Part shown: positions 43,174-53,625 of the stretch, one piece after another
How the letters are laid out: each line of letters opens with the position of its first letter
Numbering within the stretch: the stretch's first letter is position 1
Origin: Clostridium sp.
Lineage (GTDB): Bacteria > Bacillota > Clostridia > Clostridiales > Clostridiaceae
Reading direction: 5' to 3'
DNA: 64,000 bases
Assembly (NCBI RefSeq): GCF_029258205.1
Contig: NZ_JARHZJ010000041.1
Span: 1 to 64,000, forward strand
Notes under the pieces: generated by a model
What the model was told of the DNA's origin: nothing
Database searches by the model: none
What the model saw: the letters and a program-made list of their open reading frames with translations, nothing else
Made by a program: the position numbers and the translations under genes

Positions 43174-46100
43174 CTATTTGTTCGTTTCTTGTCTTATAGG
43201 TAAAACAATTATAAAAGTACTTCCTTTATTTAATTCACTTTCTACTCTTATTGTGCCATTATGAAGTTCTATTATACTTTTTACCAATGTCAAGCCTATA
43301 CCACTACTTCTATATTGTTTTTTTGATACACTATCAGCTTGTGCAAATCTATTAAATATAATCTTCTGTTGCTTCTCAGATATTCCAACTCCTGTATCTT
43401 TTATAGCAATTTCTACAGATTCATTTTCACATTGTCTTATGAAAACTTCAATTGTTCCATGCCCATTAGTATATTTTACAGCATTAGATAAAAGATTAAT
43501 AACACATCTTTCAATCTCATTTTTATCACACTCTACCTCTAATTCTTCTATTTCAGGATCTATTATGATCTCTAAATTATTTTCTTCAATATAGGCTTTT
43601 AGACTTAAGGATGTATCTTCAACTAAAGAAACTATATCCTGTTTTTCTATATTCAACCTATATGTACCTGATTCTATTTTTGATGAATCTATTATATCAT
43701 TTATTATCTTAAGTAAATGATTAGCATTATTCTTAAGAGTATTAGTATAATCTTCTACTTGATATTTTCCTAAGCAATCTTTCTTATTCTTTAATTTTAT
43801 TAGCTGTACCGTAGATAATATAACATTTAATGGAGTTCTAAGCTCATGTGAAAGATTTACAAAATAATCATTTTTAAATTTTTGCCTTCTTATCATCTCA
43901 TCCTTTAAATCTGCTGCTTCTTTATAAAGCTTCTCTTTTTCTATGTAAAGTTTTTCTTTTTCCTTTGCCTCTTTCTTCAATTGCTCAGCTCTTTTCTTTA
44001 CGGTTTTCTCTAAAGCATTTACATAACTCCACATTAAGAAAATAACTATTAATGCACTTGAAAAATATATTAAATAAGCCATTGGTGTACGCCATGGTGG
44101 TGGCGCAATTTTCAAATCTAAAGTAGTTACTGAAGTTAAGTCTCCATGATTATCCCTAGCTCTAATTAAAACCTTATATGTTCCTGAATCTAAGTTTGCA
44201 TAATTAGCATTATTTCTTTTATTAGCAAAAGTCCAATCTTCATCAACACCTTCTAACTTATACTCATATGTAATTTTCGTTGTATTTAAATAATCTGGCA
44301 AAAAGAAATCAATAGATATATTATTTTGATTATACTTTAAGCAAAAAGTTCCTCCATAGTATGGATAGTCTTTATTATTAACCTTAATTTTATCTATTAC
44401 TACTTTGCTATTATTTCTATTATCTGCTAATTTCAAAACGTCCTTAGGATAAAATGTAGTTAACCCATTTATACCTCCAAAAAACATTTCTCCATCTTTA
44501 CTTTTAAAATAAGATCTTCCATTAAATTCATTACTTTGTAATCCATCCATAACAGTATAATTTATGAATTTATTTTCTTTTTGATTAAATCTAGATAGAC
44601 CATCATTTGTGCTTATCCAAATATTATCTTCTTCATCTATAAGTATTCCATATATATAATTATTAGCTAATCCATCTACAATAGTGTAGTTAGTAAATTT
44701 ATCAGTTTTAGGATCTAGTTTACTTAACCCTGCTTCAGTTCCAATCCAAACATTTCCTTTTGAATCCTTTGCTAAGCAATGTACTCCATTGTTTATAAGA
44801 CTATTACTATCAAAGCTATTATTTAAATAACTTTTTAATACACCCTTATTTTTGTCAAACTTTACTACACCACCATCAATCCCAATAGTAATCCATAAAA
44901 ATCCCTCTTCATCTTCTGAAATACTTGTTACAACATTTTCAACTATACCTACAGTATTAAAGACATTAGAATAATCAGTAAAAGTTCCGGTTTTATCATC
45001 ATAGGATTGTAATCCACCTCTTGCTCCTATCCATAATAATCCATCTTTATCTACAAAAACATTCCTAGCATCCATTTTATTTCTTTCTTTCATATTATCT
45101 GGATACTTTAATCTTTCAACTTTTCCACTTTTTTTATTTATCTTATTAACTCCCCCTTGAGTTGCAACCCATAAATTATCTTTGTCTGCTTCACATATTT
45201 GCCAAACTACATTACTACTAAGAGTATTCTCATCATTGTTATTACTATAAAAATTTCTAACTTCACCAGTCATGGTATTCAATGCATTTAGACCTGCTGA
45301 GTTAGTCCCAAGCCATAATATCCCATCAGAATCTTTATATATTCCACTCATGCTATTATCACTAATTGTGTTTTCCTTATCTGGCTCTCTTCTATATTGG
45401 TTAAATGGTTGGTTAGGATTTAATAAACTTATTCCATTATAAGTACCAAACCAAAGCAATCCACTTCTATCTTCATATGCAGTTAATACATTGTCATTAA
45501 CTAAACTGGTATCATCATAATATCTATTTTTAAAAAGATGAATCTTTTTATTCTTCTTATTATATTCTAATAATCCTTTTTGAGTTGATATCCATAAATT
45601 ATAATATTTATCTTCATAAATAGCATTTACACTCTCTGGATCTATTTTAAAAGACTCTAATTCTTTATCTAAATAAGTAATATCTTTATAATTACTTGAT
45701 ATTAACATAATATGACTATTTGTTACTAACCATATATTATTCTCTCTATCCTTATAAATATTAGAAATTGCTGAATTCTCATTATCTAATAAATCATTTA
45801 TTGATAGAACCTCTCTATTCTTAGAATTAATTATACTTAATCCTTCACTTGTTCCAACCCATACATTTCCGTACTTATCTTCACATAAAGAAGCAACTAC
45901 ATCACTTTTTAATCCTTTTGGTTCAGTATCTTTAAAAATTTGAGACATCTCTCCTGTTTTAGGATTATAAATATTTAACCCTCTTCTAGTAGCTATCCAA
46001 ATTGTTCCATCACTATGTTTTAATATATCCCATATATTATTATTTGATAGCTTGCTCTTTCCTTCTTCATCCTCAAACATTCTACTTATTTTATTTGTTA

Positions 46101-46455
46101 TTACATTTATTTTACTTATACCTTTACTAGTTCCAATAAGAATATTATCATTATCATATTCTATTATAGATGATATTAAACTTGAGTTAATACTATTTTT
46201 ATCATTTCCTAATTCCCTAAAAACAACAAACTCATGTCCATTATATTTATTTAATCCATCTGATGTCCCAAACCACATATACCCTCTATTATCTTGAATT
46301 ATCTTATTTACAGTAACTTGAGATAGTCCATCCTTTAATGTTAAATTGTTGAATCTTACCTCTGATTCTCCTAAAGCAAAAACATTTTTACCTTGAATTA
46401 ATATTAGCATTGAGAAGAGAAAAGCATATATTATAATTATTTTTTTTATATTCAA
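43174..46455 (-). CDS. Giant two-component sensor kinase with beta-propeller input domain
   Basis: This 1093-residue kinase has an N-terminal signal/anchor, then about twelve or more two-component regulator propeller repeats. Each ends in a W-(I/F)-G-T-x-x-G-L-like motif (for example MWFGTSDGLNKYN and IWIATRRGLNIYN), and together they form twin extracellular propellers. A Y_Y_Y domain (about 730-800), one membrane helix (about 808-828), a coiled coil, HisKA (NLSHELRTPLNVI) and HATPase_c (NLLSNAVKYT, DTGVGISE, SSGIGLTLVKSI) follow. It has no receiver domain and no adjacent regulator. Such kinases sense polysaccharides in Bacteroidetes. The TTG start at 46455 is supported by GAGAGGTAA. Confidence 0.85.
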   Translation of the reverse strand: MNIKKIIIIYAFLFSMLILIQGKNVFALGESEVRFNNLTLKDGLSQVTVNKIIQDNRGYMWFGTSDGLNKYNGHEFVVFRELGNDKNSINSSLISSIIEYDNDNILIGTSKGISKINVITNKISRMFEDEEGKSKLSNNNIWDILKHSDGTIWIATRRGLNIYNPKTGEMSQIFKDTEPKGLKSDVVASLCEDKYGNVWVGTSEGLSIINSKNREVLSINDLLDNENSAISNIYKDRENNIWLVTNSHIMLISSNYKDITYLDKELESFKIDPESVNAIYEDKYYNLWISTQKGLLEYNKKNKKIHLFKNRYYDDTSLVNDNVLTAYEDRSGLLWFGTYNGISLLNPNQPFNQYRREPDKENTISDNSMSGIYKDSDGILWLGTNSAGLNALNTMTGEVRNFYSNNNDENTLSSNVVWQICEADKDNLWVATQGGVNKINKKSGKVERLKYPDNMKERNKMDARNVFVDKDGLLWIGARGGLQSYDDKTGTFTDYSNVFNTVGIVENVVTSISEDEEGFLWITIGIDGGVVKFDKNKGVLKSYLNNSFDSNSLINNGVHCLAKDSKGNVWIGTEAGLSKLDPKTDKFTNYTIVDGLANNYIYGILIDEEDNIWISTNDGLSRFNQKENKFINYTVMDGLQSNEFNGRSYFKSKDGEMFFGGINGLTTFYPKDVLKLADNRNNSKVVIDKIKVNNKDYPYYGGTFCLKYNQNNISIDFFLPDYLNTTKITYEYKLEGVDEDWTFANKRNNANYANLDSGTYKVLIRARDNHGDLTSVTTLDLKIAPPPWRTPMAYLIYFSSALIVIFLMWSYVNALEKTVKKRAEQLKKEAKEKEKLYIEKEKLYKEAADLKDEMIRRQKFKNDYFVNLSHELRTPLNVILSTVQLIKLKNKKDCLGKYQVEDYTNTLKNNANHLLKIINDIIDSSKIESGTYRLNIEKQDIVSLVEDTSLSLKAYIEENNLEIIIDPEIEELEVECDKNEIERCVINLLSNAVKYTNGHGTIEVFIRQCENESVEIAIKDTGVGISEKQQKIIFNRFAQADSVSKKQYRSSGIGLTLVKSIIELHNGTIRVESELNKGSTFIIVLPIRQETNK

Positions 46456-46789
46456 TTTTATTACCTCTCTAAAACTAAAATAATAATTTAATTTAATTTT
46501 CTCAAAAAACAAAAATATTGTCAAACAATGTCGCCTCAAATTTAATATTTTATCCTAATAATATTCACACTCCTCAAAAACTTTTCCATATTATACAATA
46601 TTAATATCTCATCAAAATTAATGTTTTTTAATATATTCACTTACTTTCCATGAAAAACTTCTAAATAGAATATTTTTAATTCTTTAGTAACTTTTAAAGA
46701 TTATTTTTTTATAATTACATAACTTTCTTCTAAAATTATTTTAATTAAACTCCAATTAATAACAGACAAAAACTACTAATCAAATAAAA

Positions 46790-46822
46790 AAGCACCAAAA
46801 GAAATGGATTCTATGGTGCCTT
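46790..46822 (-). terminator. Terminator of DEAD-box gene
   Basis: AGCACCA (46791-46797) and TGGTGCCT (from 46814) pair. The minus-strand tail is GCTTTTTTATTTG. Confidence 0.75.
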
Positions 46823-46831
46823 ATAATATAT

Positions 46832-48058
46832 TTAATTATATTTTTTATATACTTTTTTAGTTAAATTGCTTTTCTTTTTACTATTGTTTTTATTTGAATG
46901 AACTTTTTTTACATCTGTTTCATGTATCTTTCCTTCATATAAATAAACTCTAGGAATTTTTATTTTTAATTGTCTTTCACATTTTACTATTATTTTTTCT
47001 TCTTTATAATCTGCTAAAGAGTATGCAAAGCCTTTTTCACCTGCTCTTCCTACACGTCCTACTCTATGCAAGTAGTTCTGAGAATTCATAGGAATATCTA
47101 AATTAATTATATGTGTAGCTCCCTTAATATCTAGTCCTCTAGCTGATACATCTGAAGTTATTAAAACCTTAGCTTTTCCACTTCTAAAGTCTTGAAGAGC
47201 TTTCTTTCTCTCCATTTTATTATCACTTCCATGAAGAGAAACTGCTTCTATTTTATTATACTTTAACTTCTGAATTACATTATGCACATTATAGCTATTA
47301 TTTATAAAAACTATTATTTTTTTATCACCACCTATAGCATGTATAAGCTTTCTTAAAAAATCTATTTTATCTCTTAATTCAACTTGAAAATATCCATGTT
47401 CTATATTTTCATTAACTTTATTTGCAGCTTTTGCTTGAATAAGTTCACTTGTTCCTATTAATTCTTCTGCAGTTTCTAGAGCTTTTTCATTCATTGTAGC
47501 TGAGAATATAAGTTTTTGAGTATCCCTTGGGCAAGACCTAACAACACTTTTTACATCTTTTATGTTTATAAAATCTAATAGCTTATCACCTTCATCAATA
47601 ACTATTGTTTTTATAGTATTAGTAGTTATTTTTTTCTTATTTATAAGTTCTAAAATTCTTCCTGTAGTTCCAACAAGTATATGAGGCTTATTTTTAAGTT
47701 TTTCAATTTGTCTCTTTATATTTCCACTTCCAACTAAAGTTGTTGAAGTTATCTTTTTTCCAAGACCTCTTTTAAGATCATTTAAAACATTATTTATCTG
47801 AACTCCTAATTCATGAGTTGGTGAAAGCACAATAGCTTGCATCTCATTTTTTGAATCATCAATATTTTCTATTATAGGAAGTAAATATGCTAAAGTTTTT
47901 CCTGTCCCTGTTTCAGCTTTTCCTATTACATTTTTACCGTTTAAAATTTCAGGTATAGCTTTTTCCTGAATATCTGTTGGCTCATCTATACCTAATCCTA
48001 CTAAGGATTTTGCAACCTCTTCACTTAATCCTAACTTTAAAAATTTATTCATTAGCAT
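46832..48058 (-). CDS. DEAD-box RNA helicase
   Basis: This 408-residue helicase core has the Q motif (GIDEPTDIQEKAIP), motif I AKTGTGK-like (AETGTGKT, about residue 51), Ia SPTHELGVQ, Ib GTTGRIL, motif II as VIDEGDKLL (DEGD in place of DEAD), motif III SAT, and motifs IV-VI including SDVSARGLDI and HRVGRVGRAG. It remodels RNA, for example in ribosome assembly, RNA decay or cold response. The DEGD variant of motif II is unusual. A basic tail follows. The start may be 48058 or the ATG at 48052. Confidence 0.88.
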   Translation of the reverse strand: MLMNKFLKLGLSEEVAKSLVGLGIDEPTDIQEKAIPEILNGKNVIGKAETGTGKTLAYLLPIIENIDDSKNEMQAIVLSPTHELGVQINNVLNDLKRGLGKKITSTTLVGSGNIKRQIEKLKNKPHILVGTTGRILELINKKKITTNTIKTIVIDEGDKLLDFINIKDVKSVVRSCPRDTQKLIFSATMNEKALETAEELIGTSELIQAKAANKVNENIEHGYFQVELRDKIDFLRKLIHAIGGDKKIIVFINNSYNVHNVIQKLKYNKIEAVSLHGSDNKMERKKALQDFRSGKAKVLITSDVSARGLDIKGATHIINLDIPMNSQNYLHRVGRVGRAGEKGFAYSLADYKEEKIIVKCERQLKIKIPRVYLYEGKIHETDVKKVHSNKNNSKKKSNLTKKVYKKYN

Positions 48059-48075
48059 CCCATCCTTATTTAACT

Positions 48076-48387
48076 CTAAAGTTTAACTTTATTGTTTTTT
48101 AATATATTCTCACAAAGTGTTTCAAAATGTGAGGTATCTACACCTTCCTTCTTTAAATTAGAAAGCCTTAAATTTATTCTTTCTAAAGTTTCCTTACCTT
48201 CTCTTTTATCTCTTTTTTTGATACATGTATTAAAATAATCAACTAAATAATCTATCTTTATTACTTCATTAGCTAAGTCTTCTCTATGATTATTTATAAG
48301 CTCTATCAATAAAGAATACACCTTAGGAGAAGTTGAATTTCTATGCATTTTTAAGAAATCATTATTTCTACTAGTTATCTTTGCCAT
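48076..48387 (-). CDS. Hypothetical 103-residue protein upstream of helicase
   Basis: A small charged helical protein (MAKITSRNNDFLKMHRNSTS...) lies 17 bp before the DEAD-box gene and is probably cotranscribed with it, suggesting an RNA-related role. The family was not recognised. GGAAATAG lies before the ATG. Confidence 0.55.
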   Translation of the reverse strand: MAKITSRNNDFLKMHRNSTSPKVYSLLIELINNHREDLANEVIKIDYLVDYFNTCIKKRDKREGKETLERINLRLSNLKKEGVDTSHFETLCENILKNNKVKL

Positions 48388-48475
48388 ATTCTATTTCCTT
48401 TCTAAACAAATTATGATTTAACATAAATTATTAACATAACATCCTTTAATATATCATAAGTAAAAAGAAAAAAAC

Positions 48476-48584
48476 AGAAGAAACTATATTAAAATCAACT
48501 TTAAATAAAACTTATTAATATATTTTACTAATTAATAGATAAATCTATAAGCTTTATTTTTAAAGATTCAGTATAGTTTCTTCT
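48476..48584 (-). terminator. Long hairpin after gdhA (repeat family member)
   Basis: AGAAGAAACTATA (48476-48488) is complementary to TATAGTTTCTTCT (48572-48584). The interior carries AAATAAAACTTA (48503-48514). It lies 37 bp past the gdhA stop. Confidence 0.6.
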
Positions 48585-48621
48585 TAAAACAATAATATTC
48601 TCTATTCTATTATTCTATAAA

Positions 48622-49989
<1,368 letters not shown>

Positions 49990-50315
49990 TTACTTACAAA
50001 TTTTACATTGGCTACATTATTGTTTTAAAAACTATAAGTTTTAAACTATTATTTTAGAAAAATATTTTCCTAATTAAATCTTATTTATATTATATCATAA
50101 AGTACCATTTACTAAATAATAATCTTAAATATTTAGTAAATTAATAAATTCAACAACATTTTTTTCGTAAATAAATATTTTTAATATTAAAATTTTTATA
50201 TTACTACCTTTTTTACAATTAGTTACCTATAGACCTTATGACTAATAAACTACTTTTCATAATTTTAATTACATAAATTTACTTACATATAATTTTAATT
50301 TAATGTCATAAACAG

Positions 50316-50375
50316 AAAAAGGTCATATATCAAAATAAGTTTTATTTGTTATATTTTGATACAGACCCTTTTATT
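50316..50375 (-). terminator. Terminator hairpin (repeat family member)
   Basis: AAAAGGTC and TATCAAAATAA pair with TTATATTTTGATA and GACCCTTTT with bulges. The interior carries TAAGTTTTATTT (50336-50347), the reverse of the core seen after topB. It lies 5 bp past the stop at 50380. Confidence 0.65.
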
Positions 50376-50379
50376 TTTA

Positions 50380-50874
50380 TTATCTAATAACTTTTTGAGG
50401 ATTTGAAAAAAAGAATAAATCAAGCATTTTTTGATCTATCAAAACTTCATATGCAACCATTTTAGTTTCAAATCTAACTACAATTACGTAAACCTTTTTT
50501 CCTTCTTGAATATTGTTATAACATTTTTTTACTTTTATATTAGAATATTTATTTAATTCACTATTACCTAATGGTGCAACAATTTCAACCTTTTTTAGAT
50601 TTATATTCCCCTTTACTTTTCTTCTAACTCTCTCATAAATAGCACTTATTTCAAGTTCTCCATCAGTAAATTCATAGTCATATTCAACCATTGTTAACCT
50701 TTTAGCTATAAAAAGAGGTAAACATATTATTATTAAAAATAGCAAAGCTGGTATTAATCCTGTAAAAATAAATATTCCAGCTGCTAAAAATAAAGATATA
50801 ATCATAGCTGGTACTATCATCTTATGTAATTTTGATTCTTCACCACTTATACTTAATTCATAAAATTTCTCCAT
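50380..50874 (-). CDS. DUF6106-like membrane protein
   Basis: This 164-residue protein has two adjacent membrane helices (about 20-58) followed by a soluble beta-rich domain (YDYEFTDGELEISAIYERVRRKVKGNI onward), resembling a PH-like or DUF6106 domain. The function is unknown. AAAGGTATGG lies before the ATG. It stands opposite and divergent from ilvE. Confidence 0.6.
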   Translation of the reverse strand: MEKFYELSISGEESKLHKMIVPAMIISLFLAAGIFIFTGLIPALLFLIIICLPLFIAKRLTMVEYDYEFTDGELEISAIYERVRRKVKGNINLKKVEIVAPLGNSELNKYSNIKVKKCYNNIQEGKKVYVIVVRFETKMVAYEVLIDQKMLDLFFFSNPQKVIR

Positions 50875-51109
50875 ACCTTTCTCCCTTTTCCATTTGTTGT
50901 TTTTTCTTACATTATATCATAAATTTCTTTTCAATTTTATATACTAAACATAGTAATAAATATTAATTTTTTGTATTATTTTAATATTTATATTATTTAA
51001 ATTTAACATTAAAATAATTTTGTTTTGCAATTTTGTAATTTAAATATTTCATTTTCTTAAATAAAATGATAAAATTAAAAAGTATTAATTTTGATGGGAG
51101 TGTTAAACT

Positions 51110-52135
51110 ATGAATAAAAAGACAGATATTGATTGGAATAATCTAGGCTTCTCTTATATTAAAACAGATTACCGTTATATATCTCATTATAAGGATGGTA
51201 AATGGGATCAAGGAAAATTAGTTACAGACAACAAATTAAATATAAGTGAGGCTTCAACAGCCCTTCACTATGGTCAACAATGTTTTGAAGGTTTAAAAGC
51301 TTATAGAACAAAGGATGGAAAAATCCAACTTTTTAGAGTAGATGAAAATGCTAAAAGAATGAATAAATCATGTGATAAACTTTTAATGCCTGAAATACCA
51401 GTAGAAAAATTCATAGATGCCTGCATGCAAGTTGTTAAGGCTAATGAAAGATTTGTACCTCCATATGGTACTGGTGCAACTCTTTATATAAGACCTTTCA
51501 TGATAGGTGTTGGTGATAATATAGGTGTTAAATCTGCTCCTGAATTTATATTTTCAGTATTCTGCCTTCCAGTTGGTTCCTATTTTAAAGGTGGAATGAA
51601 ACCTGTAAACTTTATGATTGCAGATTATGATAGAGCTGCTCCTAAAGGAACTGGTGCCGCTAAAGTTGGTGGAAATTATGCCGCAAGTTTAAAAGCTCAT
51701 GAAATAGCTGTTAAAAAAGGCTTTGCTGATTGTATATATTTAGATCCAGCAACTCATACTAAAATTGAAGAAGTTGGGGCTGCAAACTTCTTTGGAATAA
51801 CAAAGAAAGGTGAATTTATTACTCCATACTCAGAATCAATTTTACCAAGTATAACAAAATACTCTTTAATGCAAATAGCCAAAGATTATTTAAAGATGTC
51901 TGTATCAGAAAGAGATGTTTTAATAGATAACTTAAATGAATTCGCTGAGGCTGGTGCTTGTGGTACAGCTGCTGTAATAACTCCAATAGGAGGAATAGAA
52001 TATAAGGATAAACTTCATGTTTTTTACAGTGAAAATGAAGTTGGTCCTATTACTAAAAAACTTTATAATCTTTTATCTGGAATGCAATTTGGAGATATAG
52101 AAGCTCCTAAAGGTTGGATATTTGAAGTTAAATAA
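51110..52135 (+). CDS. ilvE: Branched-chain amino acid aminotransferase
   Basis: This 341-residue fold-type IV PLP enzyme transaminates Leu, Ile and Val with 2-oxoglutarate. [37 protein letters not shown] (with the PLP lysine), [11 protein letters not shown] and [15 protein letters not shown] are class IV family signatures of the 340-residue BCAT group. The start follows GATGGGAGTG. Its terminator has been split by the mobile element that begins 29 bp after the stop codon. No T-box leader was found. Confidence 0.9.
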   Translation: MNKKTDIDWNNLGFSYIKTDYRYISHYKDGKWDQGKLVTDNKLNISEASTALHYGQQCFEGLKAYRTKDGKIQLFRVDENAKRMNKSCDKLLMPEIPVEKFIDACMQVVKANERFVPPYGTGATLYIRPFMIGVGDNIGVKSAPEFIFSVFCLPVGSYFKGGMKPVNFMIADYDRAAPKGTGAAKVGGNYAASLKAHEIAVKKGFADCIYLDPATHTKIEEVGAANFFGITKKGEFITPYSESILPSITKYSLMQIAKDYLKMSVSERDVLIDNLNEFAEAGACGTAAVITPIGGIEYKDKLHVFYSENEVGPITKKLYNLLSGMQFGDIEAPKGWIFEVK

Positions 52136-52140
52136 TACAT

Positions 52141-52163
52141 AAAAAGAGAGTGAGTAATAATCT
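52141..52163 (+). terminator. 5' arm of ilvE terminator, split by insertion
   Basis: AAAAAGAGAG-T-GAG (52141-52154) is complementary to CTC-CTCTCTTTTT at 55618-55630. With the element and one target copy removed, the two arms form a 13-bp stem with a TAATAAT loop between convergent genes. Confidence 0.8.
52155..52163. repeat. Left target-site duplication
   Basis: TAATAATCT is repeated exactly at 55611-55619. An 11-bp reading (GTAATAATCTC) is possible if the terminal C/G pair is not counted in the element. Confidence 0.85.
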
Positions 52164-52188
52164 CAACGGGTTCCGTTTCTAGGTGCAA
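52164..52188 (+). repeat. Left terminal inverted repeat
   Basis: CAACGGGTTCCGTTT, then GGTGCAAA after a 2-nt mismatch zone, matches the complement of 55586-55610. Confidence 0.85.
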
Positions 52189-52206
52189 AATACACTAAAT
52201 AGACTA

Positions 52207-52254
52207 AAATCTCAATTGAAATCACATGTGAAATCACACTAAGATTCACTTGTG
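52207..52254 (+). repeat. Left outer 12-bp iterons (4 units)
   Basis: Units start at 52207, 52219, 52231 and 52243: AAATCTCAATTG, AAATCACATGTG, AAATCACACTAA, GATTCACTTGTG. The period is exactly 12 bp. Orientation relative to the end is the same as in the right array. Confidence 0.85.
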
Positions 52255-52264
52255 ATTTTTTTTA
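52231..52264 (+). terminator. Inward-facing terminator at left end of element
   Basis: AAATCACA (52231-52238) pairs with TGTGATTT (52251-52258), followed by an eight-T run. It would stop ilvE read-through into the element. It is built from the iterons themselves. Confidence 0.7.
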
Positions 52265-52319
52265 TTAAATCGTTTATATTTCTTATTTTAGGGAATAATT
52301 ATAATATATAATTGATTGA

Positions 52320-52355
52320 AAATCACATAGTAAATCACAGGGTAAATCACATATA
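52320..52355 (+). repeat. Left middle 12-bp iterons (3 units)
   Basis: AAATCACA begins at 52320, 52332 and 52344, exact 12-bp spacing and the same orientation as the outer array. Confidence 0.85.
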
Positions 52356-52385
52356 AAATAAAAAAATAATAGTTTTATTATCTTT

Positions 52386-52433
52386 GTGAATATATATGTG
52401 ATTTTATATGTGAATACGTATGTGATTTATACC
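52386..52433 (-). repeat. Left inner 12-bp iterons (4 units, inverted)
   Basis: GTGA(A/T)T begins at 52386, 52398, 52410 and 52422 with exact 12-bp spacing, opposite orientation to the other left arrays. It sits just before the RHH gene, where binding would repress or autoregulate it. Confidence 0.85.
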
Positions 52434-52454
52434 TAAACGAAAGGAGTTGCGGAG

Positions 52455-52727
52455 GTGAAGTATATAAAACCTAAAAAAGAAAATAAGAAAAAGGTTTCTT
52501 TGGAATTATCAACAAGAACACTTGCCATATTAGAGCATTACTCTAAATACACTCAATATAGCCAAGAAGAAATACTGGATATGTTTTTATTAAACCTATT
52601 AGAAGATACTGATTTCATAGAATGGGTTAATAAGCAAAGATACAATAAGAAAATACTTGCTTCATTGTATGATACTATTAGTGATTCGGAGTTGAAGGAT
52701 AATGAAACTAAAGATATTGTCAGATAA
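52455..52727 (+). CDS. Ribbon-helix-helix DNA-binding protein of the element
   Basis: This 90-residue basic protein starts at GTG, 8 bp after AAGGAG. After a Lys-rich arm (KPKKENKKK) comes a short strand KVSLELS, helix RTLAILEHYSKYT, a turn, and helix EEILDMFLLNLLEDTDFIEWV, the ribbon-helix-helix layout of CopG, omega and ParR proteins. Such dimers bind side by side on short direct repeats. The twelve-base arrays beside it are the obvious target. Its end overlaps the transposase start by 26 bp, so the two are probably coupled. The fold is inferred from pattern. Confidence 0.7.
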   Translation: MKYIKPKKENKKKVSLELSTRTLAILEHYSKYTQYSQEEILDMFLLNLLEDTDFIEWVNKQRYNKKILASLYDTISDSELKDNETKDIVR

Positions 52728-53625
52728 AACTGTTAGTAAAGTAAAAGTTATTCCACCTATTACTCAAGAAGAAGTTAATCAGAGGGAAATAGACTATACC
52801 ACTTTATCAAAGATGGAGTTTTCGAGAAAATATGGATACCTTTTATATACCCCAGTAGAATTAGTTGTTGATAAAAAGTTTTATAACATTCAAACTAACT
52901 TTTATGCTAACCCTTTTTGTAAATGGTATGGTAAAGAGCAATTTAAGTATAAGAATCTAAAGGGAAATCCTTCTCGATATATAATTACAGGAAAGAGTTT
53001 TAAATCAATAAAGTGTAATGATATTGATGATGATACTATTGATAAGCCTGTAATAAGAAGTTATGTGGCTCCTTATTCAAATTGGGCAATGGCAGAAGAA
53101 ATTAAAAGGTTAATAGATATTAATACTACAGTTCCTATCGAGCTTGATTATATATTCCATAAAGAAGATTGTTCTAAAAAAGATTTAAATCCGTTTGATA
53201 ATCCTAATAGTTTTTATAGACGTGGTAAAAGTTCAAGCAACTCTCAAAAGTATCAGTGTAAATTATGCAAGAAAATTACAAATGTCTTACCAGAGCAGAA
53301 AGAATGTTTTACTTATTATCAAAAGAAGAATGATATACTACCTCTATTTATGAAACTAATATTAAGCAGAACTCCTGTAACAAGAATATGTGAAATATTA
53401 GATATTGGTAGCAGCACTTACTACAATAAATTAGAGTGGTTATATAGAAGGTGTTTAGAATTTCTTGAGCGACATGAAGATAATAAGTTAAAGAAAACTC
53501 ATTTCGATACATTATGGCTTAACACTGATAAATTCACTTATCATCTTAACAATGTTAGAAAAAAGGGACATGGTAAAAATCTATTTTGGAAAAAGAGAAA
53601 CCGTTGTTTCCTACAAGCATTATAG
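52702..53625 (+). CDS. Transposase, N-terminal part (zinc ribbons, HTH, first catalytic Asp)
   Basis: This 307-residue frame has two cysteine-bearing ribbon segments: NPFCKWYG...SIKCND (about 74-108), and DCSKKDL...KYQCKLCKK (about 155-195, with the FYRRGKSSSNSQ spacer typical of IS1/IS1595-like zinc ribbons). A helix-turn-helix follows (VTRICEILDIGSSTYYNKLEWL), then the start of an RNase H-like domain with a candidate catalytic Asp in LWLNTDKF. It stops at 53623-53625, while the -1 frame continues the same domain. A ribosome site (GGAGTTGAAGGAT) precedes the ATG. Confidence 0.75.
   Translation: MKLKILSDKTVSKVKVIPPITQEEVNQREIDYTTLSKMEFSRKYGYLLYTPVELVVDKKFYNIQTNFYANPFCKWYGKEQFKYKNLKGNPSRYIITGKSFKSIKCNDIDDDTIDKPVIRSYVAPYSNWAMAEEIKRLIDINTTVPIELDYIFHKEDCSKKDLNPFDNPNSFYRRGKSSSNSQKYQCKLCKKITNVLPEQKECFTYYQKKNDILPLFMKLILSRTPVTRICEILDIGSSTYYNKLEWLYRRCLEFLERHEDNKLKKTHFDTLWLNTDKFTYHLNNVRKKGHGKNLFWKKRNRCFLQAL

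Noticed and set aside
50875-51109. T-box leader upstream of ilvE
   Set aside because: No AGGGTGG-type T-box sequence and no terminator hairpin are present.
52207-52433. CRISPR-like array
   Set aside because: The units are 12 bp with no spacers of constant size and no cas genes. They are iterons of the mobile element.
53559-53565. A-AAA-AAG as the transposase slip site
   Set aside because: The -1 frame from there runs into TAA at 53574, so slippage must occur further downstream.
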